Of a stretch of DNA of 64,000 nucleotides, positions 24,131 to 37,009 are shown piece after piece. Where the stretch lies: positions 2,232,001 through 2,296,000 of the forward strand of contig JAPWGK010000002.1 in assembly GCA_029641185.1 (NCBI GenBank), written 5' to 3'. The stretch's first letter is position 1, and the number at the start of each line of letters is the position of its first letter. The notes under the pieces were generated by a model, which worked only from the letters and a program-made list of their open reading frames with translations, did no database searches and was not told where the DNA came from. A program made the position numbers and the translations under genes. The DNA is from Pseudofabraea citricarpa. Lineage: Eukaryota > Ascomycota > Leotiomycetes > Helotiales > Dermateaceae.

Positions 24131-26026
24131 ATGTCAAATGGTATTGAAATCAGCACGGAGGGAATACATTTACAAAAAGTAGTGATGACCAGCATGCACC
24201 ACAATATATTTCTAGAAGATGAAGGTCACGATGACGAAGAGATTCTTCAAGGAATAGTCCGCCGAAGTTCAATGACATTGGTGGGACAAGATCAAATTGA
24301 CATGTACCGGATGGGTAAATCCCAACAGCTAAGGGTATGCATGCAACTGACTAAATGTACTTGCATTGACGTAAGATGTGATAGAGAAGTTATCGGCCAC
24401 TATCCGCAATGAGTTTCGCTCTTGTGCTCACATCTTCTTGGGAATTTCTTTTAATGCAAGTCTAGACATTCTCTGATTTTAGCCACTCTTGCTCATTCAT
24501 TTTTACAGGGCAAACACTCAAGGTCTCATTGACGGAGGTCTTGCGGGCCTGTTTTGGTCTTACATCTGGACCTCGGCTGCTTTCCTATTCGTTATTCTCT
24601 CCTTGGCTGAGATGGCATCAATGTAGGGTCTTCGTGTTTTGTAATGATGTGTTAACAAAATCTGATTTTCATTCCAGGGCTCCCATATCTGGCGGACAAT
24701 ATCACTGGGTATCAGAATTTGCGCCACCACAATATCAAAGATTTCTTAGCTATGTTACTGGTATTTACGCTCTATGTATACACTCACCTAATCTGATCGT
24801 ATCATAGGTTGGATGTCCATCCTGTCATGGCAAGCAGGAACTTCGAGCAGTTCATATCTCACAGGACAAATTATACAATCGATTCTTGAGCTCAACATCG
24901 ATAATTACAAACCGAGCAGTCAGCAAGGAATAGCTTTCATGTGCAGCATGGTGCTTGTTCTTTTCATCTTCAACGTCTTCGGTGCGCAGATGTGGCCAAA
25001 ACTACAAAATGCACTCATGCTCCTCCATGTCTTCAGTTGTTTTGTTGTTATTATTGTTCTGTGGGTCATGTCACCAAGACAAAGTCCAAAGGCCGTGTTT
25101 ACCCACTTCAGTAATCGTGGAGGTTGGCCTAACATGGGATTGAGCTTGATGGTTGGTCAGATTACGTCTATTTACTCACTAACTGGTATTAAAACCCTCT
25201 ATAAATGACGCATTCATATGTTAATACATTTCGTACAGGTTCTGATGCCATTGCTCATATGGCTGAAGAAGTTCGGGACGCAGGGCGATACGTTCCCCTG
25301 GCAATTCTGTGGAGCTATCTATTAAACGTATTACTTGGCCTCTTGTTCCTCGTCACATTCCTCTTCGCTACCATCGATATCGATAAAGCTCTAGAGAACG
25401 TCGATTCGTTTCCTTTCATCTACGTATTCCGAACGGCCGTTTCCATATCAGCAACTAATGGTCTTACAATTCTTGTGTTGATTCTTGTGGTAGCAGCGAA
25501 CGTTTCTTTTAATGCCTCTACAGCCCGCCAAACTTTTGCCTTCGCTAGAGATAAAGGCCTCCCCTTCTCCGCATGGATCTCGCAAATCGATCGGAAGAGA
25601 GAAGTTCCTACAAACGCCATTATTCTCACTTGCGTCACGAGTATTCTTCTTTCATTAGTCAATATTGGGTCATCTGTAGCATTCAACTCTATCATCTCTA
25701 TTCAGATTGTGGCACTGATGATGACGTACTGTTGCTCAATCAGCTGCGTTTTATACCGACGTGTTGTTCATCCTGAACTTCTTCCCCATGCGAGATGGAG
25801 TTTAGGACGTTGGGGAGTCCCTATAAATTGTCTCGGACTAGGCTATGTGATATTCTCCTTCTTCTGGTCTTTTTGGCCAAACACAATCCCTATAACTGTA
25901 AATAACTTTAACTGGAGTTTCGTGATATTTTTTGGTGTACTCTTTATTTGCATTTTACAGTACTTCTGTTACGGATGTAATATTTATGAAGGACCTGTTG
26001 CTACAGTTCGACAAAAAGATAGATAA
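24131..26026 (+). CDS. Amino-acid/GABA permease (APC superfamily)
   Basis: Polytopic plasma-membrane transporter, about 545 aa, resembling fungal GABA/choline/amino-acid permeases. Six exons: 24131-24334, 24385-24455, 24509-24622, 24678-24760, 24808-25185, 25239-26026. A hydrophilic, acidic N-terminus of about 70 residues precedes the first membrane helix (RPLSAMSFALVLTSSWEFLL). Family landmarks follow: LAEMASMAPISGGQYHWVSE, the SLTGSDAIAHMAEEV segment of TM6-7 (where relatives bind substrate), ASTARQTFAFARDKGLPFS, and a late stretch of hydrophobic helices. About twelve helices are expected. The second intron starts with GC (AAT|GCAAGT) instead of GT; no nearby GT donor keeps the frame. Substrate cannot be decided from sequence. 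The gene is convergent with the fungal-rhodopsin gene; only about 100 bp separate the stops. Confidence 0.88.
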
Positions 26027-26123
26027 ATACACACAAGTCTCTTCGATAAGAATGAGACTTGTCTTCAATAGACGTAAATTACATGAATCTTGACAGAATA
26101 TCATATTAAATGACCCTTTTGTT

Positions 26124-27420
26124 TTATACATATTCATTCGCTATATTACTAGATGAGCTTGCATCGCGAACGCTCCACTTAATTTTTCTGGCAACGAGAA
26201 TCGATTCATTGCGAGCAACGGTAGGAGGCTCAATCCCACCAACAAGTCCCCCAATGCTCCAAGCGTTAGTTCCGTTTACGTCCACTGTCTGTAAGATTCC
26301 ATCCTCTGATCCATTTGATGTCCGTGATGAAATATTGCGGCCACTATCTCGTACGTTGAAAGCTCGTTGTGAAGGGCTATCATATGCAGATATGAAAGGC
26401 CGCAGGCAAGGTATCATGCTAGCAACGACACTTAACCCAATCTCAAACTGAGTTACTGAGACTGCATATGCCCCGTCCAAAGTTGGGTCAGAAGACTCAA
26501 TCTCGATATTCAGAAAATAGAGTCGAAGAGCAATGAGTGGTATGATTCTAAAATATTCAGTCTACCGATCGAGGCACCCTTAAGATTATACTCACAAGAT
26601 TCTGCAACCAAAGGACGCCAGTACTGTAGCTTTTACTCTCTTGGTCATCTGTAAGCTCCACACCAGGTATAACGCGAGACCAAAAAGAGTAAATTCCGTT
26701 GCTGCATTCAATGCTTCAACTATTACCCATTTCAAAAACTGGACAAAGTCAGCTTGTTAAACAAGAATCAGAGGAGCAAGTCAAATACCAACTGAGGGCA
26801 AGAAGAGGAGGTCATATCAATCCATGGCCTTTTAGGATGACATCTTAAACAGATCAGAAGTTGAGCAGTCAGCAACCAAGCCCCCAACAGGACTAAGACG
26901 GCCCAGGCAACTATGGTGTGTCTTCGACTTGGAGTCAGCCGAAGAAACAAGAACGCAACACTACATTTTGACAGAAATAGAGTCATTATATAACCAATAT
27001 CACTGGTGTAGCTTGCCTATAAACCCTTTAGTTATAATTTTTATGTAGAGAGATTACCACATACCTTCAAAATACTAGAAATATTCACCGCAGGAATAAG
27101 CTCTTTGGAGGTGCCAAGACCCAATTTCAGCGAGAAGATCACCGCTCCTGCTTGAAAAATTGAGAATATCTATAATCAACCATCAGAAATACACTCATAT
27201 GTTTGAGCTGAGGCTATACCAAAGCAGCAATGAATCCAAAATCATCCATCTGGTAAACCCGAACTCGAGGTCGGACCCAGAATCGGATACAGGAAGCACA
27301 GAGAATCAAATATATCACCAGAGATGTGGTGATAGCAATGTATGCCCCATTATGGAGCTCGTCATTCAATTCGAACGGTGCTGATATTCCTAATGGCCAA
27401 TCTAATTCAGCAACGAGCAT
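26124..27420 (-). CDS. Fungal rhodopsin-domain (PTH11-like) seven-helix membrane protein
   Basis: Five minus-strand exons (27420-27220, 27169-27065, 27016-26789, 26738-26596, 26547-26124) give 366 aa. Typical landmarks of this family: the DDFGFIAAL segment after the first helix, a Cys-containing extracellular loop (CLRCHPKRPWIDMTSSSCPQ), a helix with VEALNAATEF, the basic MTKRVKATVL loop, SDPTLDGAYAVSVTQFEIG, and a last helix followed by CLRPFISAYD. The C-terminal tail is Ser/Arg-rich and soluble. The group is large in filamentous ascomycetes and includes PTH11-related receptors, but most members, this one included, have no known ligand. No CFEM domain is present at the N-terminus. Confidence 0.85.
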
Positions 27421-27659
27421 GCTTGAAATTAAGAAATATGGCCGCAGTTAAAGATACTGCTGACGAGCTTTGGATATGATTCTCTGTAGCGGTTGGGATT
27501 GACAGTACTAGCGATGAGAGAAATGACGAGTGAGGTCTAAAGCAATGACAACACACTTTCTAGACATCAACATCAAACAAGAGTTCTCAAGTAATCTTTG
27601 TAATAAAGTACTAGCCTAAACTTGCAGAAATGACGATTTTAAACTTATTCATGACATCA
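27421..27659. promoter_or_regulatory. Promoter side of the rhodopsin-domain gene
   Basis: Short AT-rich upstream region of the minus-strand gene that starts at 27420. No specific element identified. Confidence 0.3.
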
Positions 27660-27998
27660 TTACGACCATAGCAAGCCTTCGCAGGAAAGTTTAACAATAT
27701 ACAAATATGCTTTCCTCTTAAAAAGGTAATCATGACTCTTGGACACCCACGGCCCTCGTATTCGTCTTTTGAGCTTTAGCGATAGCGCTGGCACCTTAAC
27801 CGACCAAATATCACTGTTTAGAAGGAACAGTGCGCATCTTATGATGTTCTGACGAAGCGGCATTGCCGCACTGCATCTTGCATTGCCGAAAGTATCCCAC
27901 CAGCCAGCAGGTTTTGACATGATACGATTTCCAACACCCAAATATTTGCTGACATTTAAGTGTGCCCATTCATGATTTAGTTTCAAATTGTCAAGCAT
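27660..27998 (-). pseudogene. Possible fragment of an HExxH zinc metalloprotease
   Basis: A 112-codon minus-strand frame reads NHEWAHLNVSKYLGVG, then WWDTFGNARCSAAM and LLNSDIWSV. This order resembles the C-terminal catalytic part of fungal secreted metallopeptidases: HExxH zinc site, a Y/F-G...C segment, then an N-A/S-D-x-W/Y motif. No N-terminal domain or splice-linked partner was found upstream and the downstream part is out of pattern, so at best this is a decayed remnant. It could also be chance similarity. Confidence 0.3.
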
Positions 27999-29530
27999 GC
28001 TTCGAGGTACCAGAAAGATTAGATTATTTTAGAACTAGCGATCTATTATTTTAGAACAAATACAATTTGTTACATCAAAAGTTTCCACGCGAGGCAAATT
28101 TTCATATTTAAACCCACTCGCTGCAAGAGACACACTCAGCACACTACACCACACCACGGCTCGCAATAACTTTTCCGCGTGTCAGACAGAAGCATCTGAG
28201 CCAGCAGGAGTCGCGATGCTGCAGAGCTATGCTTCAGGATCTTTTGACGGCTGGTTCTACAGCCGGCGGAATGTGTTCCCGTTTTTTTTCTCTATCTTCT
28301 CTTTCAATGCTGTCATCAAAGTTCCTCTTCTTGCCAGTGTAGCTGTTGTTGTCATTCCAGGAAAGAAGGATCAGGGTCCACTACCGGTGCTGCACGCAAG
28401 GTCGGAGTTAGAGTTAGAGTTAGATGACAGTGCAAGATTGCTGGATACAGTTGTCAGTAGCAAGATCGGCAAACAAAAATACCCGGAACAAAGAATCAGG
28501 GCGTGCTATGATGCATTATTATTGCCCAACTTACCGCCTTAGAGAAGGTTTTGCAATCCTCCTCGGTTCAAAGGGTGGCCGAACGTTAAATAAACACATA
28601 GCGAGTAACCAATTAGGTATTCCCAAGTCAGCACATTTCACAATAAGCAAATTCATGCCAGATATACAAAAGATGAAAAGCAAAAGTAGACAGCTCTATC
28701 GGCCTAAGTGTTTTGACGTGTATATATAATTTTTTACTTTTGCGCCTTGTTCTTTTTCGCCGAAGAAAAGCCATACGCCTTTGTACCCCTATCCGGATTC
28801 TGGAGGCCACACAGGACGGCTCGGAGCTTCGTTCAGAAAAGCAAAGGCATGGAGACACGCAAGCGGTACCGGTACAGCAAGAGGACCACTGTATTGAGCG
28901 ATGCAAAGGGGACAGTGCTGCCAAAAAGAGAGTTCAAACAACGTTCCGCTCGACTTGATACGATTTGATAACCAGATTTCGATTATATTTTTCACAAGAA
29001 AAAGAGTTTAATCGAGAGGTTTGACCACTCGTAAACCTCCGTGCTGTCAACGCCGCCTTATAAATCAGTGGTTCCTGTAGAGCCAAGGGTCCAGATGGAT
29101 CTGAATTAAAAAGTAAAAGTAAAAAGAAGAAACAACACATAAAGCAAAATAAGAGGTCCAAACTCGGACGAGATAAGTTCGGACTTCCTTGAAGGTCTTA
29201 AAAGAGAAATAGAAAGGGAAAAACGTAATTGGGAATGGTCTGTAATTAGGTCATCTTGAGCGTCGGTAGGAAAAATACTCCGGAGCGAATAAATGGCAAG
29301 GGTTAGCATACTGTAAACGTAGAAATATTTTCATGGCTTCCTGGCTCATTCGGTGCCAAGCTAAATGTCTTGGTTACGAAAGACTGACTTACAATAAATG
29401 AAGAAAAAATCACGCTCAAAAGAATGTGTATCATAAATCATGAACGCTGAGTAATTCGATTCATCTAAAAGACTAACAATGCTGGTGAAAAAGCTGAGCC
29501 GACTCGATGTCTCCAAGTTCATGATCACTA
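27999..29530. other. Intergenic, no supported gene
   Basis: Short open frames at 28216-28542, 28747-28968 and elsewhere show no domains or conserved motifs. A (GTTAGA)3 run lies near 28405-28424. The 3' region of the minus-strand hypothetical gene lies at the right end. Confidence 0.4.
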
Positions 29531-30706
29531 TCATTTTGCAAGTGGGCTGGGCGCCAACTTCTGATCTCTTCGCTCCCTCCAGCTCCTTGCTCTTCCCGCT
29601 ATCCCCTGGACTTTTTGCTTTGCTTTGTCTGTTTTGTTCGGTCCAACTTTCTCAAGTAGCTTATCGATCGTACTGGGCTTGCGGTTGGAATCAAAAGGGT
29701 TCGGAGCCAACAACTCGATGCCGAACTCGATATCAAGAATTTTAATCCTTCCTTTTTGGGAGCGACGACGGATCTTTTCCAGGAAGTCGGGTCGGCCTAT
29801 CATCATGTCATAGTGCTTGACATGGTTACCTCCAACATCATAATTTAACAGCATCTCACAGACACAAAATTCGACGTCCGTGATAGTGCGTGACAGTTGT
29901 TCGCAGAGGGCTTTTTGATGACCATAAAATTCGTCGATACGCCCACGAGGACCCTGAGTGTAGACCCAGTGAGAGGGCAACTCTTCTAGAAGATCACTGT
30001 CGATAAGATACTCGTAAGCACTTCTATCATCAAGATCATGGTTCCATCTGATCAAAATCCTGCTCTCCCAGATAAATGCTGTCGTGCTCCTGACAACGTG
30101 CCAAGTGAAGTCCAGCCCCAGTCGGTTGTAGAAGCTAGAAGGATTCTGAAATCAGACACGAATTAGGAAATAAATTACGTGCATCTGAGGTTTGAAGCTT
30201 ACACTACAACCATTGAAATCTCCCTCGTAGTCGTCTTTATTTGCAAAATGAACGGAACCACCAGGACCTGCTCTCACAAGATTTCCCTTATAAAGCACAT
30301 TGGTACCTTTCTTTACGCATTCGTGTTTGGCGCACTTTAGAAGGCCAGTCTTACCGGACTCATCGAGAAATTTAACCCTTCCCTTGCAAGGAGATACAAC
30401 CTTGTGGCTTTTCTTGAGGCGTTGTAAGGGAGTCCGTACTGATTGATTGTTTTGATTTCTGGACTGTGGAATTCTGCCTAGTAAAAGTTCAGGGACATCC
30501 TCCACTTCTGTTATAGGCACGTGGTTGTCATTCGTGGTGTCAATATGAGAACAAGAGTGATGGCGACGCTTTCTAATTGCTCTTTTCGATCTGATCGCCA
30601 GTTTGCTGATAATAAATTCACGTAGCTGTTTTCGGTTCATAGGCATCCTTTCTGCCAAGAGACTTGAGCCATGTGCTGGAGATCTAATGTCGTTCAGAGA
30701 GACCAT
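29531..30706 (-). CDS. Hypothetical protein, two exons
   Basis: Not recognised. Two minus-strand exons (30706-30203 and 30145-29531, a 57-nt GTAAGC...CAG intron) give 372 aa. The N-terminal third is basic (residues 24-50 are rich in Arg/Lys/His) and could bind nucleic acid or act in nuclear localisation. The middle contains a Lys/Cys-rich segment (GRVKFLDESGKTGLLKCAKH). After the intron come aromatic-rich stretches (FYNRLGLDFTWHVV, IWESRILIRW, WVYTQGPRGRIDEFYGHQ) suggesting a folded domain. The C-terminal 60 residues are again basic. No signal peptide or membrane helix. It lies head-to-tail with the GCIP-family gene, 288 bp downstream of that gene's stop. Confidence 0.65.
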
Positions 30707-30994
30707 TTACAATGGCTGGATTCGATGGATTCGTGATTTGTTAAGATACTCAAATGACTTTCGAAAGCAATTAAAGAATGTAAAGGAAAGTAAGGTACAG
30801 ATGAAATCACGGTGTAGCCTGGTAAGGATGTATGAAGATATTGATGCTTGACAATTGGTGTGGAAAGGGTTCGATTTGGGAGGCATCAAAGATTGTCTTT
30901 TCTATCACTTTAGGAAAGAACATTTGACGTGTGCCTTGACAGGCATCTACCTCTACCTCATCCATGAATTCTAGCCACGTCGAACCAGCCTTAA

Positions 30995-32311
30995 CTACCA
31001 GCCTTTCTTCATCGCAATCTGAAATTTCGATGCCTAATTAAGCTGTCAGTACTTGTTGACAAAATATTATAAAATTGGATAATCAGTAACTGGACACAGA
31101 ACTCCGCAAGCAATATCTGCCAACCAAGCAAGCTTACAATCTAGAAGAAACAAATATGTATAAGACCGAAATTTAAAAGGAAAACAGATAGGTTTACTGA
31201 CCCAGGCTGTGAACTCGTCTTTTTGCCCTTCCCAGTTCAAGACCAGCAACTCTACAGCTGCAAAGCCATTAAAGAAGCACTCATCCATTCTCTTATCAAT
31301 TTCGGGTCCATCAAGGTCATAGAATGAACTTGCGAGTTCGTCTGTAATATCTGGTATCTTCTTCATCACGTTGAGGACCTCATCTAAGCAAGAAGTAATT
31401 CCTGGATCTCCCGAAGATTTCTCTTTTAACGCGGCAGGTAATTCTGGGTGTGGAAGGGTGGGCAGCGTTTTGAATCGTCGTTTGATGACGGCGGAGTACA
31501 TAAGAATAACAAGCTGCAATCGCTTTTTCGAAGACTCCAAGCGATCTCGGATCTTGTCTGGGTCCTCGCGAGGGATATGTCGTTGAGCTCCAAAGAGCTT
31601 ATCCACAGCGTCTTGTGCAGCATCACCGTTGCTTTCATCTCCGCTTTCCTCATCCTCTTCCTCATCGTCGTCGTCGTCGGGCTCTTCGTCGCCCCATTCT
31701 CGCAGTTCATCGAGCGCATCTTTCAACAGATCTCGGTATTCTTCAGCTTTCTTGATAACCAGGCCAGATATTCCCAGCTTCTTTAGTTGCATAACTGCAT
31801 CGCAGGCTTCCCAGAGCACTCCCGTGGAAGCAAGACTCCCTTTGCCCGAAGTAGAACCTGTTCCATTCTTTTGGTCATCGTTCAGAACCTCCCCATTCAA
31901 CGGTATGGCTTTCACCAGCGCGCCAAGCTCTACAAAGACCTTCTTTGCCCTCCACTGTAACTCCTCACTCATAACCTTTGTATATTTGGTCGCATTGCAA
32001 ATTTCAACAGCGGAAGCCAACCCAGGTAATGGACCTGCGACAAGTTCTCGCAGAACGGTGTTGATAGCCGATGGTGTAAAGGGTTTATTGATTATAAGCA
32101 GAGAAATTTTCGTGGAATGAGCTTTGATGAGACTTGCTGTATCGTGGGAAAGGTCGAGGGCATTGACATCACTGTTCTTGGAGGGGTCGTCGCCTTGTTC
32201 GATGGGTGCGGGGGTCGTTTGAAGCTGTGAGATCAACGAGGTGGTGGTGGCTACAGTGGCCCGTAGCGCCTCCAGCTTTGCATCGGACTTCTCCCCAGTT
32301 TTCGATGCCAT
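30995..32311 (-). CDS. GCIP-family (cyclin-D1-binding protein 1-like) protein
   Basis: Predicted 377 aa in two minus-strand exons: 32311-31202 and a tiny final exon 31018-30995 of eight codons (IAMKKGW plus stop). The sequence is mostly helical and resembles the fungal GCIP (Grap2 and cyclin-D interacting) family: an N-terminal helical segment, LWEACDAVMQLKKLGISG, EEYRDLLKDALDELREW, an Asp/Glu-rich linker (residues about 215-235), then PDKIRDRLESSKKRLQLVI and MDECFFNGFAAVELLVLNWE. Relatives in animals bind cyclin D and other regulators; the role in fungi is unclear. The 183-nt last intron was inferred because the short exon restores a typical ending after FTAW. The alternative is read-through from the donor to a stop at 31067. 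Confidence 0.75.
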
Positions 32312-33664
32312 GTTGCGTTGTAATAGCTTTGAGAGTCAGTAAAAAAAGTGCTGATATTTTTTACAATGTTTTTGGTTGTTCGTCTCTAGTTAGGCCTGTA
32401 GCGGAATTTGTGCGCGTACTCTCGCGAGCTTGACTACCAGCGCCAGCGGCATGTCTAGCACTACATCATCTATGTGATATTTGGTCTCGAATTCAATAGG
32501 ATCAATTATTCTATTATTTACAGTCATTTCTACATTGTTAAAGTATCTAAACACTCTTGGAAAATAAAAGAGTAAGCCTTCTCACTTTTGGCTAAGAAGT
32601 GCTCGGTCCGATGATTTTGCGGGCACCTGCCAGACACGTGACTAAACAAGGCATAAATATTGTTCCGCAGAGTCGGACTACTCCGTAATTAGAACTAGGT
32701 CCTCAGGTCCTACGTTTTTCCGGCCTCCTGAAAGCTGCCCGAAGATTTGTCCAGAGGTGCATTGTCACCGGTGTGCATTGTGATAAGGTGCATTGTATTG
32801 CGTGTCTGCTAACCGCTTCCTAATAACTTGTTGTTTGCATCTAAGCCTAGATTTCGTGACAGCCCCAATTTTCAGATGTGTTATCGTCATGGGCGGCGAT
32901 TCTACTACTCATAGCATCATCTCCGTGTTACAAAGAGAAATTTGATCACTGCCACACTGCCACCAGTGGCCAGACCAGAAAAATGCATCACACCTCGCAA
33001 GGCCGTCAATCCATATTCAGTACTTGGCGGGGAGGAGCCGCATGTACCCCACGTACCGACTCACTCTCAATCAACAAGAAGGATTATGACGACCATGGCA
33101 CTGCTCGGGTGACTAACCAGTTCGAATGATAGGTCAATGATGCAAGACCTGCCGAAATGAGGCTTGTGCCATGAGGTTCGTCAGCTACTTTCCTTCTTCT
33201 CCCAGTGGTGGGAATGATTCGTTGCTCTGGGCGATCTTGAATCCCTGATTGGGCAAAGATGAGAGGAACTCCTAGGTCTCGTCTGAAATAGCGAGGCGGA
33301 TTCGTTGTGCCAAGGCCATCGGTCATGCCCTCAACGCGCGTTCGCATTCGTCGTCGAGTTAAGCGATGAGAAGTACCGAAGACCATTGTTTCTAAGCATC
33401 TTTGGGCCAATCATAGACAATTAATTTCAAGGCAGTACGCAGAGCAAACGTGCGTTCCCCTTAAAGTTAAGCGAGAGCCGCGTCTGCGCCCCATACCGAA
33501 TTCCAAAATAGTTACTAAGTCGGGCAGTGGGGGAGAGCAGACAGAGAGGAGGATAGATGTATATAATGGAACAATGATAGACTCAAAAATTCTTTCTTCA
33601 CCCATCCACATCACTTTCATTACTCAGCTTCCTTTTCCAATCTTCCAATCTTCCAATCTTCATC
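32312..33664. other. Divergent intergenic region between GCIP-like gene and intradiol dioxygenase
   Basis: No gene recognised; an open frame on the minus strand at 33084-33410 has no recognisable domain. The right part is the promoter of the dioxygenase: a TATATAAT element at 33560-33567, about 98 bp before the ATG, and a CT-rich leader with three tandem CTTCCAAT units just upstream of the start. Confidence 0.5.
33560..33567 (+). promoter_or_regulatory. TATA-box-like element of the intradiol dioxygenase gene
   Basis: TATATAAT about 98 bp upstream of the ATG at 33665, at a plausible distance for a fungal TATA box. It is followed by a pyrimidine-rich leader with (CTTCCAAT)3. Confidence 0.45.
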
Positions 33665-35068
33665 ATGCATTTCTCAGCAACCATCGCCGCCACTTGCCTT
33701 TTGGCTGGCTTCGCCGCTGCCCACCCGGGTCACGATCACTCCAAAGAGATTGAGCAGCGTTCTGCCTATCTCAAGCATGCTAAAAAGGACTTGAGCCATT
33801 GTGCTGCCAAGTTGAAGGCTCGTGGCATTGAAGCTCGCAACATTGCTCGCAGATCTGCTCTTGCAAGAGACTCTCGTCGCAAGCGTGGCATTGATACCAG
33901 TAAGTCCACTGCCAATTCTTTAATACTTGTGCTAACTTGTTAGATGCTCCATACAAGAGAGACCTCGCTACTGTCTTGAACACCACTCACTTGAGCTCGG
34001 TTGATTACACTCCTGAGACCGATGAGGCTACCATCTTCGCTGGTAACACCTCTTGTATTCTTAGCCCCGAGGTTACACAGGGCCCATACTGTAAGGACTA
34101 GTCTGTTCTGATTCAGTTTATCAAATACTGACTCGTGCTTTAAAGATGTTGCTGGCGAGTACATGAGACAGAACCTTACCGAGGATCAACAAGGTGTAGA
34201 GCTCATCCTTGACACCCAAGTCATTGGTAAGCCATCTTTACCATCACTATCTTGATCTACCATATCCTAACCCTCCACGTAGATGTTAACACTTGTGACC
34301 CTGTCACTGATGCTGGTAAGTACAAGAATATTCTCCTTCCTGCTTACAAAGCTAACATACTCTAGTTGTTGAGATTTGGGCTTGCAATTCTACTGGTGTT
34401 TACTCTGGAGTCGTTGCCTCCGGCAATGGAGATTCATCGGATACTTCAAACATCGACGCCACTTTCCTCAGAGGGCTTCAGCCAACCGACGACGATGGAG
34501 TAGCACAGTTCATCACCACATTCCCAGGACACTACACTAGCAGAGCCACTCACTTCCATACTCTCTCCCACTTCAATGGAACCTTGAACGACAAGTAAGC
34601 TCTTCCTTGTTCACATTCTATCTAATATTTACTAACATGCAATTTTAAAGTGGAACATACAGTGGAGGATACGTTAGCCATGTTGGACAGCTGTTCTTTG
34701 ATCAAGACCTGATCACTCAAGTCGAAGCTACTGCACCATGTAAGATACCTAAAGCTTCCATCCCATCAATACATGACTAATTGTTCTCTCCAGACAACAC
34801 CAACACCCAAGAGATCACACTCAATGCTGACGACTCGGTCTTGGCTGAGGAGGGTGTAACTGGCGACCCATTCATCACCTACAGCTTGCTAGGAGAGGAT
34901 GTCAGCGAGGGTATCTTCGGCTGGGTTGCATTCGGTATTGATCTGACCAACGAATACTCTGTCAGCCCTGCTGCCACACTCACCGAAGATGGTGGTGTCG
35001 CTTCCTCATCATCTGGTGGTGGTGGATCTGGCGGCAACAGCACTGGTGGTGGTGCTCCTCCATCTTAG
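33665..35068 (+). CDS. Secreted intradiol ring-cleavage dioxygenase
   Basis: Non-heme Fe(III) enzyme expected to open catechol-type rings outside the cell. Seven exons (33665-33899, 33944-34090, 34146-34226, 34283-34315, 34366-34594, 34651-34739, 34794-35068) give 362 aa; the fourth exon is only 33 nt. A signal peptide (MHFSATIAATCLLAGFAAA) is followed by a His-rich start (HPGHDHSKE) and a basic pro-region. The catalytic beta-sandwich contains the iron ligands expected of this family: Tyr in VTQGPYYVAGEY, a second Tyr and two His in FPGHYTSRATHFHTL. The DVNTCDPVTDAVVEIWACN block is a family hallmark. The C-terminus is a Ser/Gly-rich tail after the fold. Fungal secreted members act on catechols and hydroxyquinols from plant or lignin breakdown; the exact substrate is not readable. 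Confidence 0.92.
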
Positions 35069-35800
35069 AGGATGCCTCGAGATATATGTACATTTATGTA
35101 GTCAAAAAGGTTGCGACAGAAATTGGGAATGGTTGGGATTAGGATTAGGACTGGGACAAAATATACACACACTTTCGTTCGTTACCCTTTGATATCAAGC
35201 ATCTCAGTGACATCTCGCTCTCGCTTGCCTGAAAGCTTCCCACTGTGTTGTTTCATTATCTGCAAGTTCATTCTCTGCAGGTTTACAATAGTGCTTTGGA
35301 ATCAAAAATTACTTCGTTACTCTGTACTACGTCTCTTGTCTTCAGATATCGCGCTTTTTTTCTGTGGAAGAGAAGAAAATCCAAAATCAATCCAAATACC
35401 GACTGCATCAACTGCATCAACTGCATCAACTGCAACATTTCTTCCATGTCGTGACATTGAGTTTTGGCTACAAATCTGTGGCTGCTACTGTATGTAGCCG
35501 TTTTTATTTAGCTAACGGCGGGAAACGAAACTAAAATGAAAATAAAAATGGAGACGAATCGAGATGGATGTGTTGTCATGGCGGCTGCTGACTAATAGAA
35601 CTAGTGCATCATCAGCCACCACAAACACCACGTGCACGAGGCTGAATAAATTTTGTTCACTCTTTATGCCCCTCGTTTGTTGACTCACCTCATAAACTGT
35701 ACAACATTACAACTACAACAATTTCAAGCCATAATACTCACTTCTTCTTCTTGCATATTCATCTATCTTCTTCCATCTTGCAAGACCGATTCATTTCAAA
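35069..35800. other. Intergenic, promoter of DAHP synthase
   Basis: Holds the 3' end of the dioxygenase gene and the promoter/leader of the DAHP synthase gene. A 9-bp direct repeat (ACTGCATCA, three copies then ACTGCAACA) lies at about 35401-35436. Pyrimidine-rich stretches precede the ATG. Confidence 0.4.

Positions 35801-37009
<1,209 letters not shown>

Noticed and set aside
28405..28424. (GTTAGA)3 resembling telomere-type sequence
   Set aside because: Only three units and not the fungal TTAGGG repeat; it lies inside ordinary spacer DNA.
33084..33410. 108-codon minus-strand frame upstream of the dioxygenase gene
   Set aside because: Arg-rich, no domain, lies in the divergent promoter region.
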